Shown here: one piece after another, positions 8,157 to 19,604 of the stretch
Numbering within the stretch: position 1 is the stretch's first letter
Layout of the letters: each line of letters begins with the position of its first letter
Assembly (NCBI RefSeq): GCF_006483445.1
Contig: NZ_PPPT01000041.1
Location: 1-46,129 of the forward strand
DNA length: 46,129 nucleotides
Reading direction: 5' to 3'
From: Bradyrhizobium guangdongense
GTDB taxonomy: Bacteria; Pseudomonadota; Alphaproteobacteria; Rhizobiales; Xanthobacteraceae
Notes under the pieces: generated by a model
Seen by the model: only the letters and a program-made list of their open reading frames with translations
The model's database searches: none
Told to the model about the DNA's origin: nothing
Position numbers and translations under genes: made by a program

Positions 8157-8456
8157 CTACACCGTCCCCAGCACCGAGAACCGCTCCCCTGCCCGACGCA
8201 GGTTCAAATCTTCCTCACCGGCAGTTTCGTTCGTCACACTCTCGATGCGCGACGACGGCGGGCCGTGGCGGCAGAGCGCGACCATCTCGGCAACGCGCGT
8301 CGGCGGCCCCGCGAACAGGGCCTCGACGCTGCCGTCGCGGCGATTGCGGACCCAGCCTTCCAGCCCGATCGTGTTGGCCTGGTATTCGACCCAGGCACGA
8401 TAGCCAACGCCCTGCACCCGGCCGCGGATCGTGACCTGGAGGATCGCCCGGCTCAT
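8157..8456 (-). CDS. acyP: Acylphosphatase
   Basis: A 99-residue single-domain acylphosphatase that hydrolyses acyl phosphates such as acetyl phosphate or carbamoyl phosphate in the cytoplasm. The signature GRVQGVGYR places the phosphate-binding loop at residues 12-20 with catalytic R20; catalytic N38 lies in [13 protein letters not shown]. Length is typical. Its ATG overlaps the stop codon of the upstream isocitrate-lyase-family gene by 4 nt, so the two are probably translationally coupled. Confidence 0.95.
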   Translation of the reverse strand: MSRAILQVTIRGRVQGVGYRAWVEYQANTIGLEGWVRNRRDGSVEALFAGPPTRVAEMVALCRHGPPSSRIESVTNETAGEEDLNLRRAGERFSVLGTV

Positions 8457-9319
8457 TTTTTCAACCCGAGGAAATCGGCGCTGCGTGCCTTCATGTCGGC
8501 CTCGCGCATGACACGGCTCGTCAGCTCCGACGATGCGAGTCCTCTGAGGTTTTTCGGTGGCGTGCCCTCGCGCAGCGCTTTCAGGGTCTCGTAGACCGCC
8601 TGCGTGGCCGCCGAGATCGGCGCGTGGCCCTGCAGCGCGATGCGCACGCGCTGCGCCCTGAGATAGTCCAGCGCGCTCATCTCCTCCGGCGCACCGCCCA
8701 GCACGATCGGCAATTTTGTCGCGGCCGAAATCGCCTCCAGCTCCGCCTTCGACTTGATGCCGGTGAAGAACAGCCCGTCGACGCCGACGGCTTCATAGGC
8801 CTGCGCGCGGCGGATCGCATCGTCGAGCGACGTGATGCTGGCCGCACCCGTGCGCCCGAGAATGACCAGCGAGGGATCGCCGCGGCCGTCGAGTGCCGCC
8901 TTCATCTTGCCGACGCCTTCTTCCAATGAGATCAGCTGCGTCTTCGCCTCGCCAAAGGCCTGCGGCAGCAGCGTGTCCTCGATGGTGAGGCCGGCCGCGC
9001 CCGCGGCCTCCAGCTCCTGCACGGTGCGGCGGACGTTGAGCGCATTGCCATAGCCGTGATCGGCATCGACCAGCACCGGCAATGCCGCGGCGCGCGACAT
9101 CCGCCGGATCTGTTCGGCAAACTCGGTCAACGTGATCAGCGCGATGTCGGGATCGCCGAGCACCGCGAGCGAGGCGACCGAGCCGCCGAACATGCCGATC
9201 GCGAAGCCGAGGTCTTCGGCGATACGGATCGAGATCGCGTCATAGACTGAGCCGGGGCGGATGCAGTCGGAGCTGGAGAGGACCGAGCGCAGTTTTTCGC
9301 GGCGGGCACGGTAGGTCAT
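8453..9319 (-). CDS. Isocitrate lyase/PEP mutase superfamily enzyme, probably oxaloacetate decarboxylase
   Basis: A 288-residue TIM-barrel protein. The N-terminal region ([31 protein letters not shown]) and Mg-binding DADHGYGN (residues 85-92), followed by [12 protein letters not shown] and a late QGHAPI, match the oxaloacetate decarboxylase group (EC 4.1.1.112; prototype PA4872 of Pseudomonas aeruginosa, as I remember it). It lacks the KKCGH catalytic loop of true isocitrate lyases. ATG 9319 is used because it aligns with that family; the frame extends upstream only into the palindromic repeat. Coupled to acyP. Oxaloacetate decarboxylation is inferred; related C-C lyase activity is possible. 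Confidence 0.85.
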   Translation of the reverse strand: MTYRARREKLRSVLSSSDCIRPGSVYDAISIRIAEDLGFAIGMFGGSVASLAVLGDPDIALITLTEFAEQIRRMSRAAALPVLVDADHGYGNALNVRRTVQELEAAGAAGLTIEDTLLPQAFGEAKTQLISLEEGVGKMKAALDGRGDPSLVILGRTGAASITSLDDAIRRAQAYEAVGVDGLFFTGIKSKAELEAISAATKLPIVLGGAPEEMSALDYLRAQRVRIALQGHAPISAATQAVYETLKALREGTPPKNLRGLASSELTSRVMREADMKARSADFLGLKK

Positions 9320-9361
9320 CGTGGTGTCTCGGTCAGTTGCGACGCTGCAGCAATATACTCC

Positions 9362-9439
9362 GTCATTGCGAGCGAAGCGAAGCAATCCAGGCTGCCGCCG
9401 CGGAAAGATTCTGGATTGCTTCGCTTCGCTCGCAATGAC
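9362..9439. repeat. Dispersed palindromic repeat, copy 1
   Basis: A 78-bp near-perfect inverted repeat. The left arm starts GTCATTGCGAGCGAAGCGA (9362), the right arm ends with its complement at 9439, and the centre is about 20 bp of unmatched GC-rich sequence. It lies between two minus-strand genes, upstream of the decarboxylase. A related copy is at 15495-15578. This sequence is a hallmark of Bradyrhizobium and Rhodopseudomonas intergenic regions and produces spurious SLRAKRSNP-type peptides in translations. Confidence 0.9.
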
Positions 9440-9473
9440 GGCGCTTTTGGCGCCGCCACCCCTTCACGACGAG

Positions 9474-11489
<2,016 letters not shown>

Positions 11490-11666
11490 GTTTTTCTTAT
11501 CGGACTTCAACCTTGGGCGGGACCCATCCCCCCGGCCGTTGAGGCCTGGGCGGACGGGCCGTGTGGTGTCCGTGGTACATCAAAATGGGCCGGAGGCAAC
11601 GGTCTAAATCCGCCCAGCGGCGGCCGACCAGCGCCCGAATTACCCTTCCGCCGGACGAACTTGCGC

Positions 11667-12749
11667 CTACTTGCTGCCGGCCTTGATACCGCTCTTGGCC
11701 GCGCCCTGCACCAGGGTGTGAATAAAGTCCAATTTGGCGATCACCGCCGGCGACAGGATGAAGGGATAGAGGTCGCGCACGCCCATGGCGCGGTTGACGC
11801 TGTTGATGGCGAAGGTGAACGGCAACCAGGCATTGACGAGGAGCTGGAAGTCCTCGGCCTCGTACGGGTTGGCACGGATGCGCGCGGTGAGCTCCCCGTC
11901 CCGGTCGACCCGGGGCCGCACCTGCATGCCGAACTCGGAGGCCATCTCCAGCGTGTCGACGATGTGCAGATAGTGCGCCCAGGTCTCGGCAAAATCCTCC
12001 CAGGGGTGCGTGGTGGCATAGGCCGACACATAATTCTGTTGCCAATCCGGCGGCGGGCCTTCGCCATAGTGGCGTTGCAGCGCCTGGCCATAGTCGAGCG
12101 TATCGTCGCCGAACACCGCTCGGCATTCGTCGAGCTTGCCGCCTTGCTGGACCAAGACGTCCCAGAAATAATGCCCGACCTCGTGGCGAAAATGCCCGAG
12201 CAGCGTGCGGTAGGGCTCGCCCATCTCCAGCCGCCGTCGCTCGCGCTCGATCTCGTCGGTTTCCGTCAGCGCGATCGTGATCAGGCCGTTGTCATGGCCC
12301 GTCATGATCCTTTGCCCGCCGTTGGGATCGTCGGCGAGGAAATTGAAGATCAGCCCGTGCGCCTGGTCCTCCGACCGCGTCGTCAGCGGCAGCCGCCAGC
12401 GGATCAGCGAATAGAACAGCCGGTGTTTTGCCACCTCCAGCTCCCTCCAGCCGGCGAGCTGAGCGGGATCGGAGAGGTTCGGCACCATGCCGTTGTGCCG
12501 GCAGGCGCGACAATAGGCCTGATCGCTCCCGGGTTCGGTCAGCCAGTTGCAGGCGTCGTACTCGGCATTGGCGCAGAGCATGCGGCCCCTGCCCTTGTCG
12601 GCGAGCGTCGTCCAGGCCGCCCCGTCGGGCTCGATCGCGGACAGCGTTTCCTTCTCGGGCAGAAAGGCGAGCCTGTGGCCGCAGCGTTCGCAGACGCGGT
12701 TCTCGAAATACAGGACGTTGCCGCAGGCCTGGCAGGCAAAAAGCTTCAA
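11667..12749 (-). CDS. Putative zinc-binding metallopeptidase (Peptidase_Mx type)
   Basis: A 360-residue protein. Residues 1-30 form a zinc ribbon (C6, C9, C20, C23), and a second Cys cluster (C59, C67, C80, C83) may bind another metal. The gluzincin-like catalytic motif is H189-E-V-G-H193, with WEDFAETWAHYLH downstream supplying a probable third ligand. This layout matches the putative zinc-binding metallopeptidase family (DUF2248/Peptidase_Mx) common in rhizobia. Substrate unknown; no signal peptide, so cytoplasmic. It stands alone: 177 bp of non-coding sequence separate it from the carboxylase gene downstream. Codon use is like its neighbours. Confidence 0.85.
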   Translation of the reverse strand: MKLFACQACGNVLYFENRVCERCGHRLAFLPEKETLSAIEPDGAAWTTLADKGRGRMLCANAEYDACNWLTEPGSDQAYCRACRHNGMVPNLSDPAQLAGWRELEVAKHRLFYSLIRWRLPLTTRSEDQAHGLIFNFLADDPNGGQRIMTGHDNGLITIALTETDEIERERRRLEMGEPYRTLLGHFRHEVGHYFWDVLVQQGGKLDECRAVFGDDTLDYGQALQRHYGEGPPPDWQQNYVSAYATTHPWEDFAETWAHYLHIVDTLEMASEFGMQVRPRVDRDGELTARIRANPYEAEDFQLLVNAWLPFTFAINSVNRAMGVRDLYPFILSPAVIAKLDFIHTLVQGAAKSGIKAGSK

Positions 12750-13000
12750 GGTTTAACCTCTTACGCAAGTGATGCTTGAGCAGATCGATCGCTGGTGCCT
12801 GCGAAGACGCGTCCGCGCTGGTATCGTTCCAACGACTGGAACAATTTGCGCGGACAAGTGTTGGCTTGCCAATCGTCTTTTCCCGACATCGGACCAAGCA
12901 CCTTGCACGATCGACCAAGAACGGCCAGACGCCTTTCTTGTTTGCTTCGCCATGAGGCGATGGAATTCGCGCCCCGCATGTGTGAGTATCGCTCCGGCAC
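12750..13000. other. Divergent promoter region of metallopeptidase and hybrid kinase
   Basis: 251 bp without a credible gene; short frames on both strands here lack coding character. It must contain both promoters. An EcfG-like element, GGAAC (12838-12842)-N16-TGTT (12859-12862), reads toward the kinase but deviates from the CGTT -10 consensus at the first base. Confidence 0.5.
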
Positions 13001-15478
13001 GTGCAGGCATGCATCACAACGGCCGACGCCTTGAACGATCCACTGCCCGAAACCATCGCCGCCGAACGGCTGCGCCAGCATCTCGAGGAGATCGCGCGCG
13101 AGCGCGACGCCGCCTATCGCGCGCTGCAGGAGCGCGAGGCCGAGCTCGCGCAAATCCAGCGCATCGCCGGCGTCGGCGGCCTCGAGATCGATCTGCGCCG
13201 CGGCGTCAGGAACCGGCGCACGCCGGAATATCTCCTCATCCACGGTCTGCCGGCCGAGGCTGCCGAGGAGACCTATGACGAGTGGGTCAAGCGCATCTAT
13301 CCTGCAGACCGCACGCGGACGGTCGATCGCCTATTCGCAGCCCTCAAGAGCGACAGCGAGGACTATTCCGACAAGTACCGGATCATCCGCCAGAATGACG
13401 GCGAGATCAGGTGGATCAGCGTCGTCGGCAAGATCGAGCGCGATGCCGACGGCCGCGCACTGAGGTTGATCGGCGCCGACATCGACGCCACCGACCAGAT
13501 GCTGGCGCAGGCCACCTTGCAGGAGAGCGAGGAGCGCTTTCGCCTGATCGCGGATTCTGCGCCGGTGCCGATCTGGGTTACCAAGCTCGACCGCAAGCGC
13601 TCCTTCGCCAACCAGGCCTATCTCGACTTTCTCGGCCTGCCCTTCGAGGAGGCCATCGATTTCGACTGGCGCAAGGTGCTGCATCCGGACGACCTGCCGC
13701 ATGTCCTGCAGCAATCGGTCCAGGGCGAAGCCTCGCTCAAGCCATTCGTGCTGGAAGCCCGCTACAAGAACGCCAAAGGTGAATGGCGCTGGCTGCGCTC
13801 GGAATCGCAGCCGCGCTGGGACCCGACCGGCCGGCATATCGGCTTCATCGGGGTTGCCCACGACATCACCGCGGCCAAGCAGGCCGAAATTGAATTGCGG
13901 CGACTGAACGAGACGCTCGAGGAGCGCATCACCGAGCGCACCGCACAGCTCGAATCCAATGAGGCGCAGCTGCGCGCGATCCTGGAAACCAGCAACCAGT
14001 ATCAGGGCCTCGTCAGCCTCGCCGGCGAATTGCTCTATGCCAACAACACCGCGCTCGCCGGCATCCGGGCAACATCATCCGACGTGATCGGCAAACCGTT
14101 CTGGGACACGCCGTGGTTCACCGCGAGCGAGGGTATGCCGGCGGCAGTCCGCGACGCCTTCAACACCGTGCTGAAGGGCGAGCCGGTCCGCATGGAAATG
14201 CGGCTTCGCCTGCCGATCGGCGAGCGCTATTTCGACTTCAGCATGCGTCCGCTGCGCGATCAGCACGGCGAGATCTTTGGCGCGGTGCCCGAGGCCGTCG
14301 ACATTACCGACCGCCGCCGCGGCGAGGAAGCGCTGCGCCAGTCGCAGAAAATGGAGGCGATCGGCCAGCTCACCGGAGGCGTCGCACACGACTTCAACAA
14401 TCTGCTCACCATCATCCGCTCCGCCACCGACTTCCTGCGTCGCCGCGAGTTGCCGGAGGAGCGCCGCCGCCGCTATGTCGATGCGATCTCCGACACGGTG
14501 GAACGCGCCTCGAACCTGACCGCGCAGTTGCTTGCCTTTGCACGGCGGCAGCCGCTGAAGCCGCAGGTGTTTAACGTCGGCACCCAGGTCGAGAGCGTGG
14601 CGCAGCTGGTCCGTCCCCTCGTCGGCGCCCGCGTCCAGATCGAGGTCGACATCGAGGCCCCGGACTGCTTCACCATCGCCGACATCGCGCAGTTCGAGAC
14701 CGCGCTGATCAACCTCGCCATCAACGCGCGCGACGCGATGAAGGACGGCGGGCATTTGACGATCTCGGTCAAGAAGGTCCAGGATATCCCGAGCCTGCGG
14801 GCGCAACCGGCGCGCAGCGGCGATTTCGTCGCGATTTCGCTGCAAGACACCGGCACCGGCATCGCGCCGGAACATATCGATGCGGTCTTCGAGCCGTTCT
14901 TCACCACCAAGGAGGTCGGCAAGGGCACCGGCCTCGGCCTCAGCCAGGCCTTCGGTTTCGCAAAGCAGTCCGAGGGCGACATCGCGGTGACCAGCACGCC
15001 CGGCCAGGGCGCGACTTTCACCATCTACCTCCCGCAGGCACCGAGCCCGGTCGGCGAAAAGGCGGCGGCCGCCATCGCAAGCGAATCCGCGACCACCGGG
15101 CGCGGCTACCGCGTGCTCGTGGTCGAGGACAATGACGATGTCGGGCGCTTCTCCACGGAGTTGCTGGAGGACCTCGGCTATGTCGTGCGGCGTGTTGCCG
15201 ACGCCAATGCCGCGCTTTCGATCCTGTCTGACGACGAGTTCGCGGTCGACCTCGTGTTCTCCGACGTCATCATGCCCGGCATGAACGGCGTCGAGCTCGC
15301 CGGCGTGATCCGCGAGCGCTATCCCGGCCTGCCTGTCGTGCTCACCTCCGGCTACAGCAACGTGCTCGCCGAAAACGCCCATCGCGGTTTTGAGCTGATC
15401 CAGAAGCCGTATTCGGTGGAAGCGCTCTCGCGCATTTTGCGCAAGGCGATCTCGGAAAAGCTGCCGGTGGCGAGGTGA
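13001..15478 (+). CDS. Multi-PAS hybrid histidine kinase with C-terminal receiver
   Basis: An 825-residue soluble kinase. A short N-terminal coiled coil (residues about 15-48) is followed by three PAS domains, about 50-160 (ending RLIGADIDATDQ), 170-295 (ending IGFIGVAHDITAAKQ) and 325-435 (ending AVPEAVDITDRRR), with a coiled coil before the third. The kinase core has phospho-acceptor H463 in [10 protein letters not shown] box LAINARDAM, DTGTGIAPE and GTGLGLS. The receiver has DN and D755 in VFSDVIMPG. No DNA-binding output. The start is uncertain: GTG 13001 has no strong Shine-Dalgarno, and TTG 13031 is possible. Paralogous to 6481-7998 over the kinase and receiver. Confidence 0.93.
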   Translation: MQACITTADALNDPLPETIAAERLRQHLEEIARERDAAYRALQEREAELAQIQRIAGVGGLEIDLRRGVRNRRTPEYLLIHGLPAEAAEETYDEWVKRIYPADRTRTVDRLFAALKSDSEDYSDKYRIIRQNDGEIRWISVVGKIERDADGRALRLIGADIDATDQMLAQATLQESEERFRLIADSAPVPIWVTKLDRKRSFANQAYLDFLGLPFEEAIDFDWRKVLHPDDLPHVLQQSVQGEASLKPFVLEARYKNAKGEWRWLRSESQPRWDPTGRHIGFIGVAHDITAAKQAEIELRRLNETLEERITERTAQLESNEAQLRAILETSNQYQGLVSLAGELLYANNTALAGIRATSSDVIGKPFWDTPWFTASEGMPAAVRDAFNTVLKGEPVRMEMRLRLPIGERYFDFSMRPLRDQHGEIFGAVPEAVDITDRRRGEEALRQSQKMEAIGQLTGGVAHDFNNLLTIIRSATDFLRRRELPEERRRRYVDAISDTVERASNLTAQLLAFARRQPLKPQVFNVGTQVESVAQLVRPLVGARVQIEVDIEAPDCFTIADIAQFETALINLAINARDAMKDGGHLTISVKKVQDIPSLRAQPARSGDFVAISLQDTGTGIAPEHIDAVFEPFFTTKEVGKGTGLGLSQAFGFAKQSEGDIAVTSTPGQGATFTIYLPQAPSPVGEKAAAAIASESATTGRGYRVLVVEDNDDVGRFSTELLEDLGYVVRRVADANAALSILSDDEFAVDLVFSDVIMPGMNGVELAGVIRERYPGLPVVLTSGYSNVLAENAHRGFELIQKPYSVEALSRILRKAISEKLPVAR

Positions 15479-15494
15479 CGCTGTTGGAACGGCT

Positions 15495-15578
15495 GTCATT
15501 GCGAGCGAAGCGAAGCAATCCAGATTGTTTCCGCGGTGACAGCCTGGATTGCTTCGTCGCTTTGCTCCTCGCAATGAC
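15495..15578. repeat. Dispersed palindromic repeat, copy 2
   Basis: An 84-bp inverted repeat of the same family as 9362-9439. The left arm starts GTCATTGCGAGCGAAGCGA. The right arm is degraded: it has small insertions (TTCGTCGCTTTGCTCCTCGC) relative to copy 1. It lies between the hybrid kinase and the EamA gene, where the transcript could fold into a long stem. Confidence 0.88.
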
Positions 15579-15613
15579 GGCGCTGGCGCGCCGTCGTAAA
15601 CCATAGGTTCCCC

Positions 15614-16054
15614 ATGAAATCCGCGCTCTTCTCCGCCTGGCAAACCTGGGCACTGCTGTCCGCCTGCTTCGCCGCGCTGACCGCGATCTTCGCCAAGGTC
15701 GGTGTCGAGAACATCAATCCGGATCTCGCGACCTTCATCCGCACCATCGTGGTGCTATCGGCCTTCTCGGTGCTGCTGTTCGCGACCGGGCAGTTCACCG
15801 TTCCCTCCGAAATCTCCTCGAAGACCTGGCTGTTCCTGGTGCTGTCGGGGCTTGCGACCGGCGCCTCCTGGCTCTGCTATTTCCGTGCGCTGAAGCTCGG
15901 ACCGGCGACGCTGGTCGCGCCGATCGACAAGCTCAGCGTCGTGCTGGTCGCACTGTTCGCTTTCGCCTTCCTCGGCGAGCGCCCGAGCGCGCAGGGCTGG
16001 CTCGGCATCGCCATGATCGGCGCGGGCGCCGTGCTGCTCGCCGTGAAGGCGTGA
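15614..16054 (+). CDS. Half-size EamA (DMT) transporter
   Basis: A 146-residue membrane protein with one EamA domain of about five transmembrane helices (WALLSACFAALTAIFAKVGV; TFIRTIVVLSAFSVLLFA; TWLFLVLSGLATGASWLCYF; LVAPIDKLSVVLVALFAFAF; WLGIAMIGAGAVLLAVKA). Full-size DMT exporters carry two such domains; half-size members work as dimers. The motif RALKLGPATLVAPIDKLS and the LGER loop are typical. Substrate unknown. ATG 15614 is the only good start. It follows the palindromic repeat and is 61 bp ahead of the ArsB-type gene, so the two could be cotranscribed. Confidence 0.9.
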   Translation: MKSALFSAWQTWALLSACFAALTAIFAKVGVENINPDLATFIRTIVVLSAFSVLLFATGQFTVPSEISSKTWLFLVLSGLATGASWLCYFRALKLGPATLVAPIDKLSVVLVALFAFAFLGERPSAQGWLGIAMIGAGAVLLAVKA

Positions 16055-16115
16055 GCTTGCAGCATCCCCTCTCGACGCGTTAGTCAGAGCTTCCGAGAGA
16101 AGGAAATTTTCGACC

Positions 16116-17366
16116 GTGCCGAATGACGCATTCTGGGCCTGGAGCATCATCGTAGCCGCGACCGCAGGCGTCATCATCCGGCCCTTTCGCCTGCCGGAGG
16201 CGATCTGGGCCGTGCTGGGCGCGGCCGCGCTGGTGTTGTTCGGCTTCCTGACCCTTCGCGAGGCGCTCGACGGCGTCGAGAAAGGTGTCGACGTCTATCT
16301 CTTCCTGATCGGCATGATGCTGATCGCCGAGCTCGCCCGGCTCGAAGGCCTGTTCGATTATCTCGCGGCCCTTGCCGTCGAGCACTCGCACGGCTCGCCG
16401 CAGCGGCTGTTCCTGCTCATCTACATCGTCGGCACGCTGGTCACGGTGCTCTTGTCGAACGACGCCACCGCGATCGTGCTGACGCCGGCCGTCTATGCCG
16501 CGACGCGCGCGGCCGGCGCAAAGCCGCTGCCTTATCTCTTCGTCTGCGCCTTCATCGCCAATGCCGCGAGCTTTGTGCTGCCGATCTCCAATCCGGCCAA
16601 CCTCGTGGTGTTCGGCGCGCGCATGCCGCACCTGACCGAATGGCTGCGCCAGTTCGCCCTGCCCTCGATCGCCTCGATCGTGCTGACTTACATTGTGCTG
16701 CGCCTGACCCAGCACCGCGCGCTGAAGGAAGAGACCATCGCGCGGAAAGTACCGCATCAAAAACTCAGCCGCGGCGGCAAGCTGACCGCCATCGGGATCG
16801 TCGCGATCGGCGTCGTGCTGGTCACGGCCTCGGCGCTCGACAAGCAACTAGGCCTGCCGACCTTCATCTGCGGTGTGGTCACGGCCGCGCTCGTGCTACT
16901 GCTCAGCCGGCAATCGCCGATGCCCGTGCTGAAACACGTCTCCTGGAGCGTGCTGCCGCTGGTCGGCGGGCTCTTCGTGATGGTGGAGGCGCTGGTCAAG
17001 ACCGGAGTGATCGGCCATCTCTCAGCGCTGCTGCATCAGGCCGTCAGTCAATCCGTGCCGCAGGCCGCCTGGAGCGTCGGCATCTCGACCGCGCTCGCCA
17101 CCAACATCGCCAACAATCTGCCGGTCGGGCTCGTCGCGGGATCAGTGGCGGCGGCCGATCACCTGCCGGTCTCAGTCGTCAGCGCGATCCTGATCGGCGT
17201 CGACCTTGGTCCGAATTTTTCGATCACCGGATCGCTTGCGACCATTTTATGGCTGGTCGCGCTCCGCCGCGAGAAGATCGAGGTTGGGGCCTGGCCATTC
17301 CTCAAGCTCGGCCTATTGGTGACGCCGCCTGCCCTGATCGCGGCGCTCGCGGCCGCGATCAGGTAG
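16116..17366 (+). CDS. ArsB-type ion transporter
   Basis: A 416-residue inner-membrane protein of the IT superfamily (ArsB/NhaD/CitMHS type) with about 11-12 helices. The two re-entrant motifs are visible: LSNDATAIVLTPAVYA with ISNPANLVVFG in the N half, and TALATNIANNLPVGL with DLGPNFSITGS in the C half. Arsenite efflux is the best-known function, but no arsR, arsC or acr3 gene is adjacent, so the substrate is open. The start is GTG 16116, with AAGGA about 11 nt upstream. It is convergent with the MFS gene, whose stop is 8 nt away. Confidence 0.85.
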   Translation: MPNDAFWAWSIIVAATAGVIIRPFRLPEAIWAVLGAAALVLFGFLTLREALDGVEKGVDVYLFLIGMMLIAELARLEGLFDYLAALAVEHSHGSPQRLFLLIYIVGTLVTVLLSNDATAIVLTPAVYAATRAAGAKPLPYLFVCAFIANAASFVLPISNPANLVVFGARMPHLTEWLRQFALPSIASIVLTYIVLRLTQHRALKEETIARKVPHQKLSRGGKLTAIGIVAIGVVLVTASALDKQLGLPTFICGVVTAALVLLLSRQSPMPVLKHVSWSVLPLVGGLFVMVEALVKTGVIGHLSALLHQAVSQSVPQAAWSVGISTALATNIANNLPVGLVAGSVAAADHLPVSVVSAILIGVDLGPNFSITGSLATILWLVALRREKIEVGAWPFLKLGLLVTPPALIAALAAAIR

Positions 17367-17374
17367 GTCTCACG

Positions 17375-18739
17375 TCAGTCGTTCTCGTAGCCGTAGACCT
17401 CCGGCAGGATGAAGATCGCGGCGAGTAACCCGATCAGCGGGAAGATCGCGACGAACAGCGTCGCATTGGCCTGACCGATCGCTGCGAACAGCGACGGGAA
17501 CAGGAAGATCGCCAGGAACGCCGGCAGCTTCACGAACATGTAGGCAAAGCCGCTGGCGGTGCCGCGATATTGTGGACGGGCGACCATGGTCGGGATCGTC
17601 ATGCAGTTCGAGGCGTCCCAATAGTGGCCCCAGAGCATGCCGGCGGCCGCGAGCGGCAGCAGGATCTTGTTGTCGGTGTAGAGCGCAAAGGCCGCGACCA
17701 GCAGCGACACCAACACGATCGAGAAACCGGCAATCGCGATGCCGCGATGGCCAATCTTTGGCGTCAGCAGCGGGCCGACCCAGCCGGAAACGGCGGCAAA
17801 GGAGAACAGCGCCATCGTCACGAGGTTGTTGCCGAGCACCGAGGACACGCCGACCATCGCGAACAGCACCGGCAGATAGAAGGCGAAGGTGGAGAACTCG
17901 CTGGCCTGGGCAAAGCAGGCGACCCAACCATAGATCGTGGCGCGCCAGCGGATCGGATCCTTCTTGAGGTCGGCAAGGAAGGCCATCGTATTGGTCTTGG
18001 GCAGCACGACGTCTTCGTTCGGCAGCATGGCGAGATCGTCGTTGAACATCTCGCGTGCCACCTGCTTGGCTTCGCGGAAGCGGCCCTTCTGCACCAGCCA
18101 CACCGCCGTCTCCGGCACGTCATGCCGCATGATCAGGATGATCAGCGCCGGCAGCGCACCGAGGCCGAGCGTCACGCGCCACAGCGTCTCGTGGTTGATG
18201 TTGACCAGCAGGAACAGCACGATGACGCCGACGGTCAGGACTTCGCCGACCGCGAACATGAACTGCCAGCGATTGCCCATGACCTCGCGCTCGCCCTTGG
18301 CCATGGATTCCATGATGTAGGTGTAGCCGGTCGAGATGTCGCTGCCGAGGGGAATGCCAAGCAGAAAGCGGATCACGATAAGCCAGCCGACGCCGGGCAC
18401 GAAGGCCTGCGCCAGTGCCAGAATGATGAACAGCACCATCGTCACCAGGAACATCACGCGGCGGCCAATCTTGTCGGAGAGCCAGCCGCCGATCAGCGCG
18501 CCGATCAAGGCGCCGCCTTGCGTGCCGGCCGCGGCAAGGCCGAGCATGAGCGGATCGGGATTGTACTGCTCCTTGATGAAGATCAGCACGAAGGCGATGG
18601 AATAGAGGTCCCAGGCTTCGACCAGGATCGAGGCCATCATCAGCCAGCCGACCTTGTTGCCCTTCGGACTGTAGTTGGTGATGAGGTAGCGCACCGCGCT
18701 GTCGATCGTGGTCTGTTGTGGCACGGCCATCGTCGTCAT
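17375..18739 (-). CDS. MFS transporter, probably for a sugar acid
   Basis: A 454-residue, 12-helix major facilitator. The family signature GGWLSDKIGRRVMF sits between helices 2 and 3, and RFLLGIPLGSDISTGYTYIMES resembles the sugar-porter/AAHS signature in helices 4-5. A cytoplasmic loop of about 60 residues lies between helices 6 and 7. The start at 18739 has GGGAGG 7 nt upstream. It lies 34 nt downstream of the GntR gene on the same strand and opposite the dehydratase/dehydrogenase operon, so uptake of the sugar acid degraded by that operon is the likely job. This is inferred from context. Confidence 0.88.
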   Translation of the reverse strand: MTTMAVPQQTTIDSAVRYLITNYSPKGNKVGWLMMASILVEAWDLYSIAFVLIFIKEQYNPDPLMLGLAAAGTQGGALIGALIGGWLSDKIGRRVMFLVTMVLFIILALAQAFVPGVGWLIVIRFLLGIPLGSDISTGYTYIMESMAKGEREVMGNRWQFMFAVGEVLTVGVIVLFLLVNINHETLWRVTLGLGALPALIILIMRHDVPETAVWLVQKGRFREAKQVAREMFNDDLAMLPNEDVVLPKTNTMAFLADLKKDPIRWRATIYGWVACFAQASEFSTFAFYLPVLFAMVGVSSVLGNNLVTMALFSFAAVSGWVGPLLTPKIGHRGIAIAGFSIVLVSLLVAAFALYTDNKILLPLAAAGMLWGHYWDASNCMTIPTMVARPQYRGTASGFAYMFVKLPAFLAIFLFPSLFAAIGQANATLFVAIFPLIGLLAAIFILPEVYGYEND

Positions 18740-18773
18740 TCCTGGTCCTCCCTTGTCCCTTGTTGCTTGTTGA

Positions 18774-19535
18774 TCAGGCGCCGAGTAGCGGCTCGATGCT
18801 GCAATCCAGGAGGCGCGGATCGATCCCCGCTTCCATCCCCTCGAACATCGAGTCCATGAAGTCGATTAGTGCGTCACTGGCCTTCACCGCGCGATCGACG
18901 CGGCGGTTGGCGACCGCGCTGAGAATGGCGAGGTGACTGTCGATGGTGCCGGACAGATCAGCCTGCCCGGGCATGCAGCGGTGATGGATGAAGCCGATGC
19001 GGCGGTAGAGCGTGTGCAGCGGCCGCAGGGTATGCGCGAGGAACGGCTCGCCGGCCGCGTCCAGGATCAGCGCGTCGATGCGGCGGTCGATCTGGTTGAA
19101 CTCGTCGATCGTGAGGCTCGCACGCCGCTCTTTCAAGAGACGCTCGATATGCAGCGCCTGGTTCCGGTGCGAAAGGCTGGCGCGATCGGCGGCGAGCCGG
19201 ATGACAAAGCGCTCCATGTCGCGGCGCAAGCCGAGCAACATGCGCTCGCGCGCGAGATCGATCGGCGCGATCTGAAGGCCATGGCGCGGACGGATGATGA
19301 TGAGCGTGTCGGCGGCGAGCGTATTGACCGCGTGATGCACTGGCGTGCGGCCAAAGCCGGTGAGGTGCTGAAGCTCCAGCATGGTCAGGAACTGACCGGG
19401 CTTGAGCTCGCAATTGACGAGGAGATCCTCGATCTTCTGATAGGCAAGCTGGAAGAAATTGACGCGATTGCGCCGGCCGGGCCTGCCCTCGTCGTTGGGC
19501 TGCACCACCTCAAGCGCGCGTTTGCGCCGCACCAT
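18774..19535 (-). CDS. GntR-family regulator (FCD-type)
   Basis: A 253-residue protein. The N-terminal winged HTH (residues about 28-90) has YQKIEDLLVNCELKPGQFLT and TGFGRTPVHHAVNTLAADTL, as in FadR-subfamily regulators. The C-terminal helical FCD domain (about 100-235) includes metal/effector-binding D, H residues (DRRIDALI, H in SHLAIL). The start at 19535 has a good GGGAGGA sequence upstream. Divergent from the sugar-acid operon and cotranscribed with the MFS gene, so it most likely represses both and is relieved by the substrate or an intermediate. Confidence 0.92.
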   Translation of the reverse strand: MVRRKRALEVVQPNDEGRPGRRNRVNFFQLAYQKIEDLLVNCELKPGQFLTMLELQHLTGFGRTPVHHAVNTLAADTLIIIRPRHGLQIAPIDLARERMLLGLRRDMERFVIRLAADRASLSHRNQALHIERLLKERRASLTIDEFNQIDRRIDALILDAAGEPFLAHTLRPLHTLYRRIGFIHHRCMPGQADLSGTIDSHLAILSAVANRRVDRAVKASDALIDFMDSMFEGMEAGIDPRLLDCSIEPLLGA

Positions 19536-19604
19536 GTAGTCCTCCCTGTCGACTAGCTTCCGCCCTTCCCGGGCCGCGTCTAATTGTGACCGTCATAAAA
19601 CATG

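Noticed and set aside
16116..17366. Arsenic-resistance operon
   Set aside because: An ArsB-type transporter is present, but the only ArsR gene (35507-35890) is 18 kb away, lacks a metal-binding motif and pairs with SRPBCC; no arsC or arsH is present.
17570..18859. A 429-codon plus-strand frame opposite the MFS gene
   Set aside because: His/Gln/Asp-rich antisense translation of transmembrane helices; no coding character.
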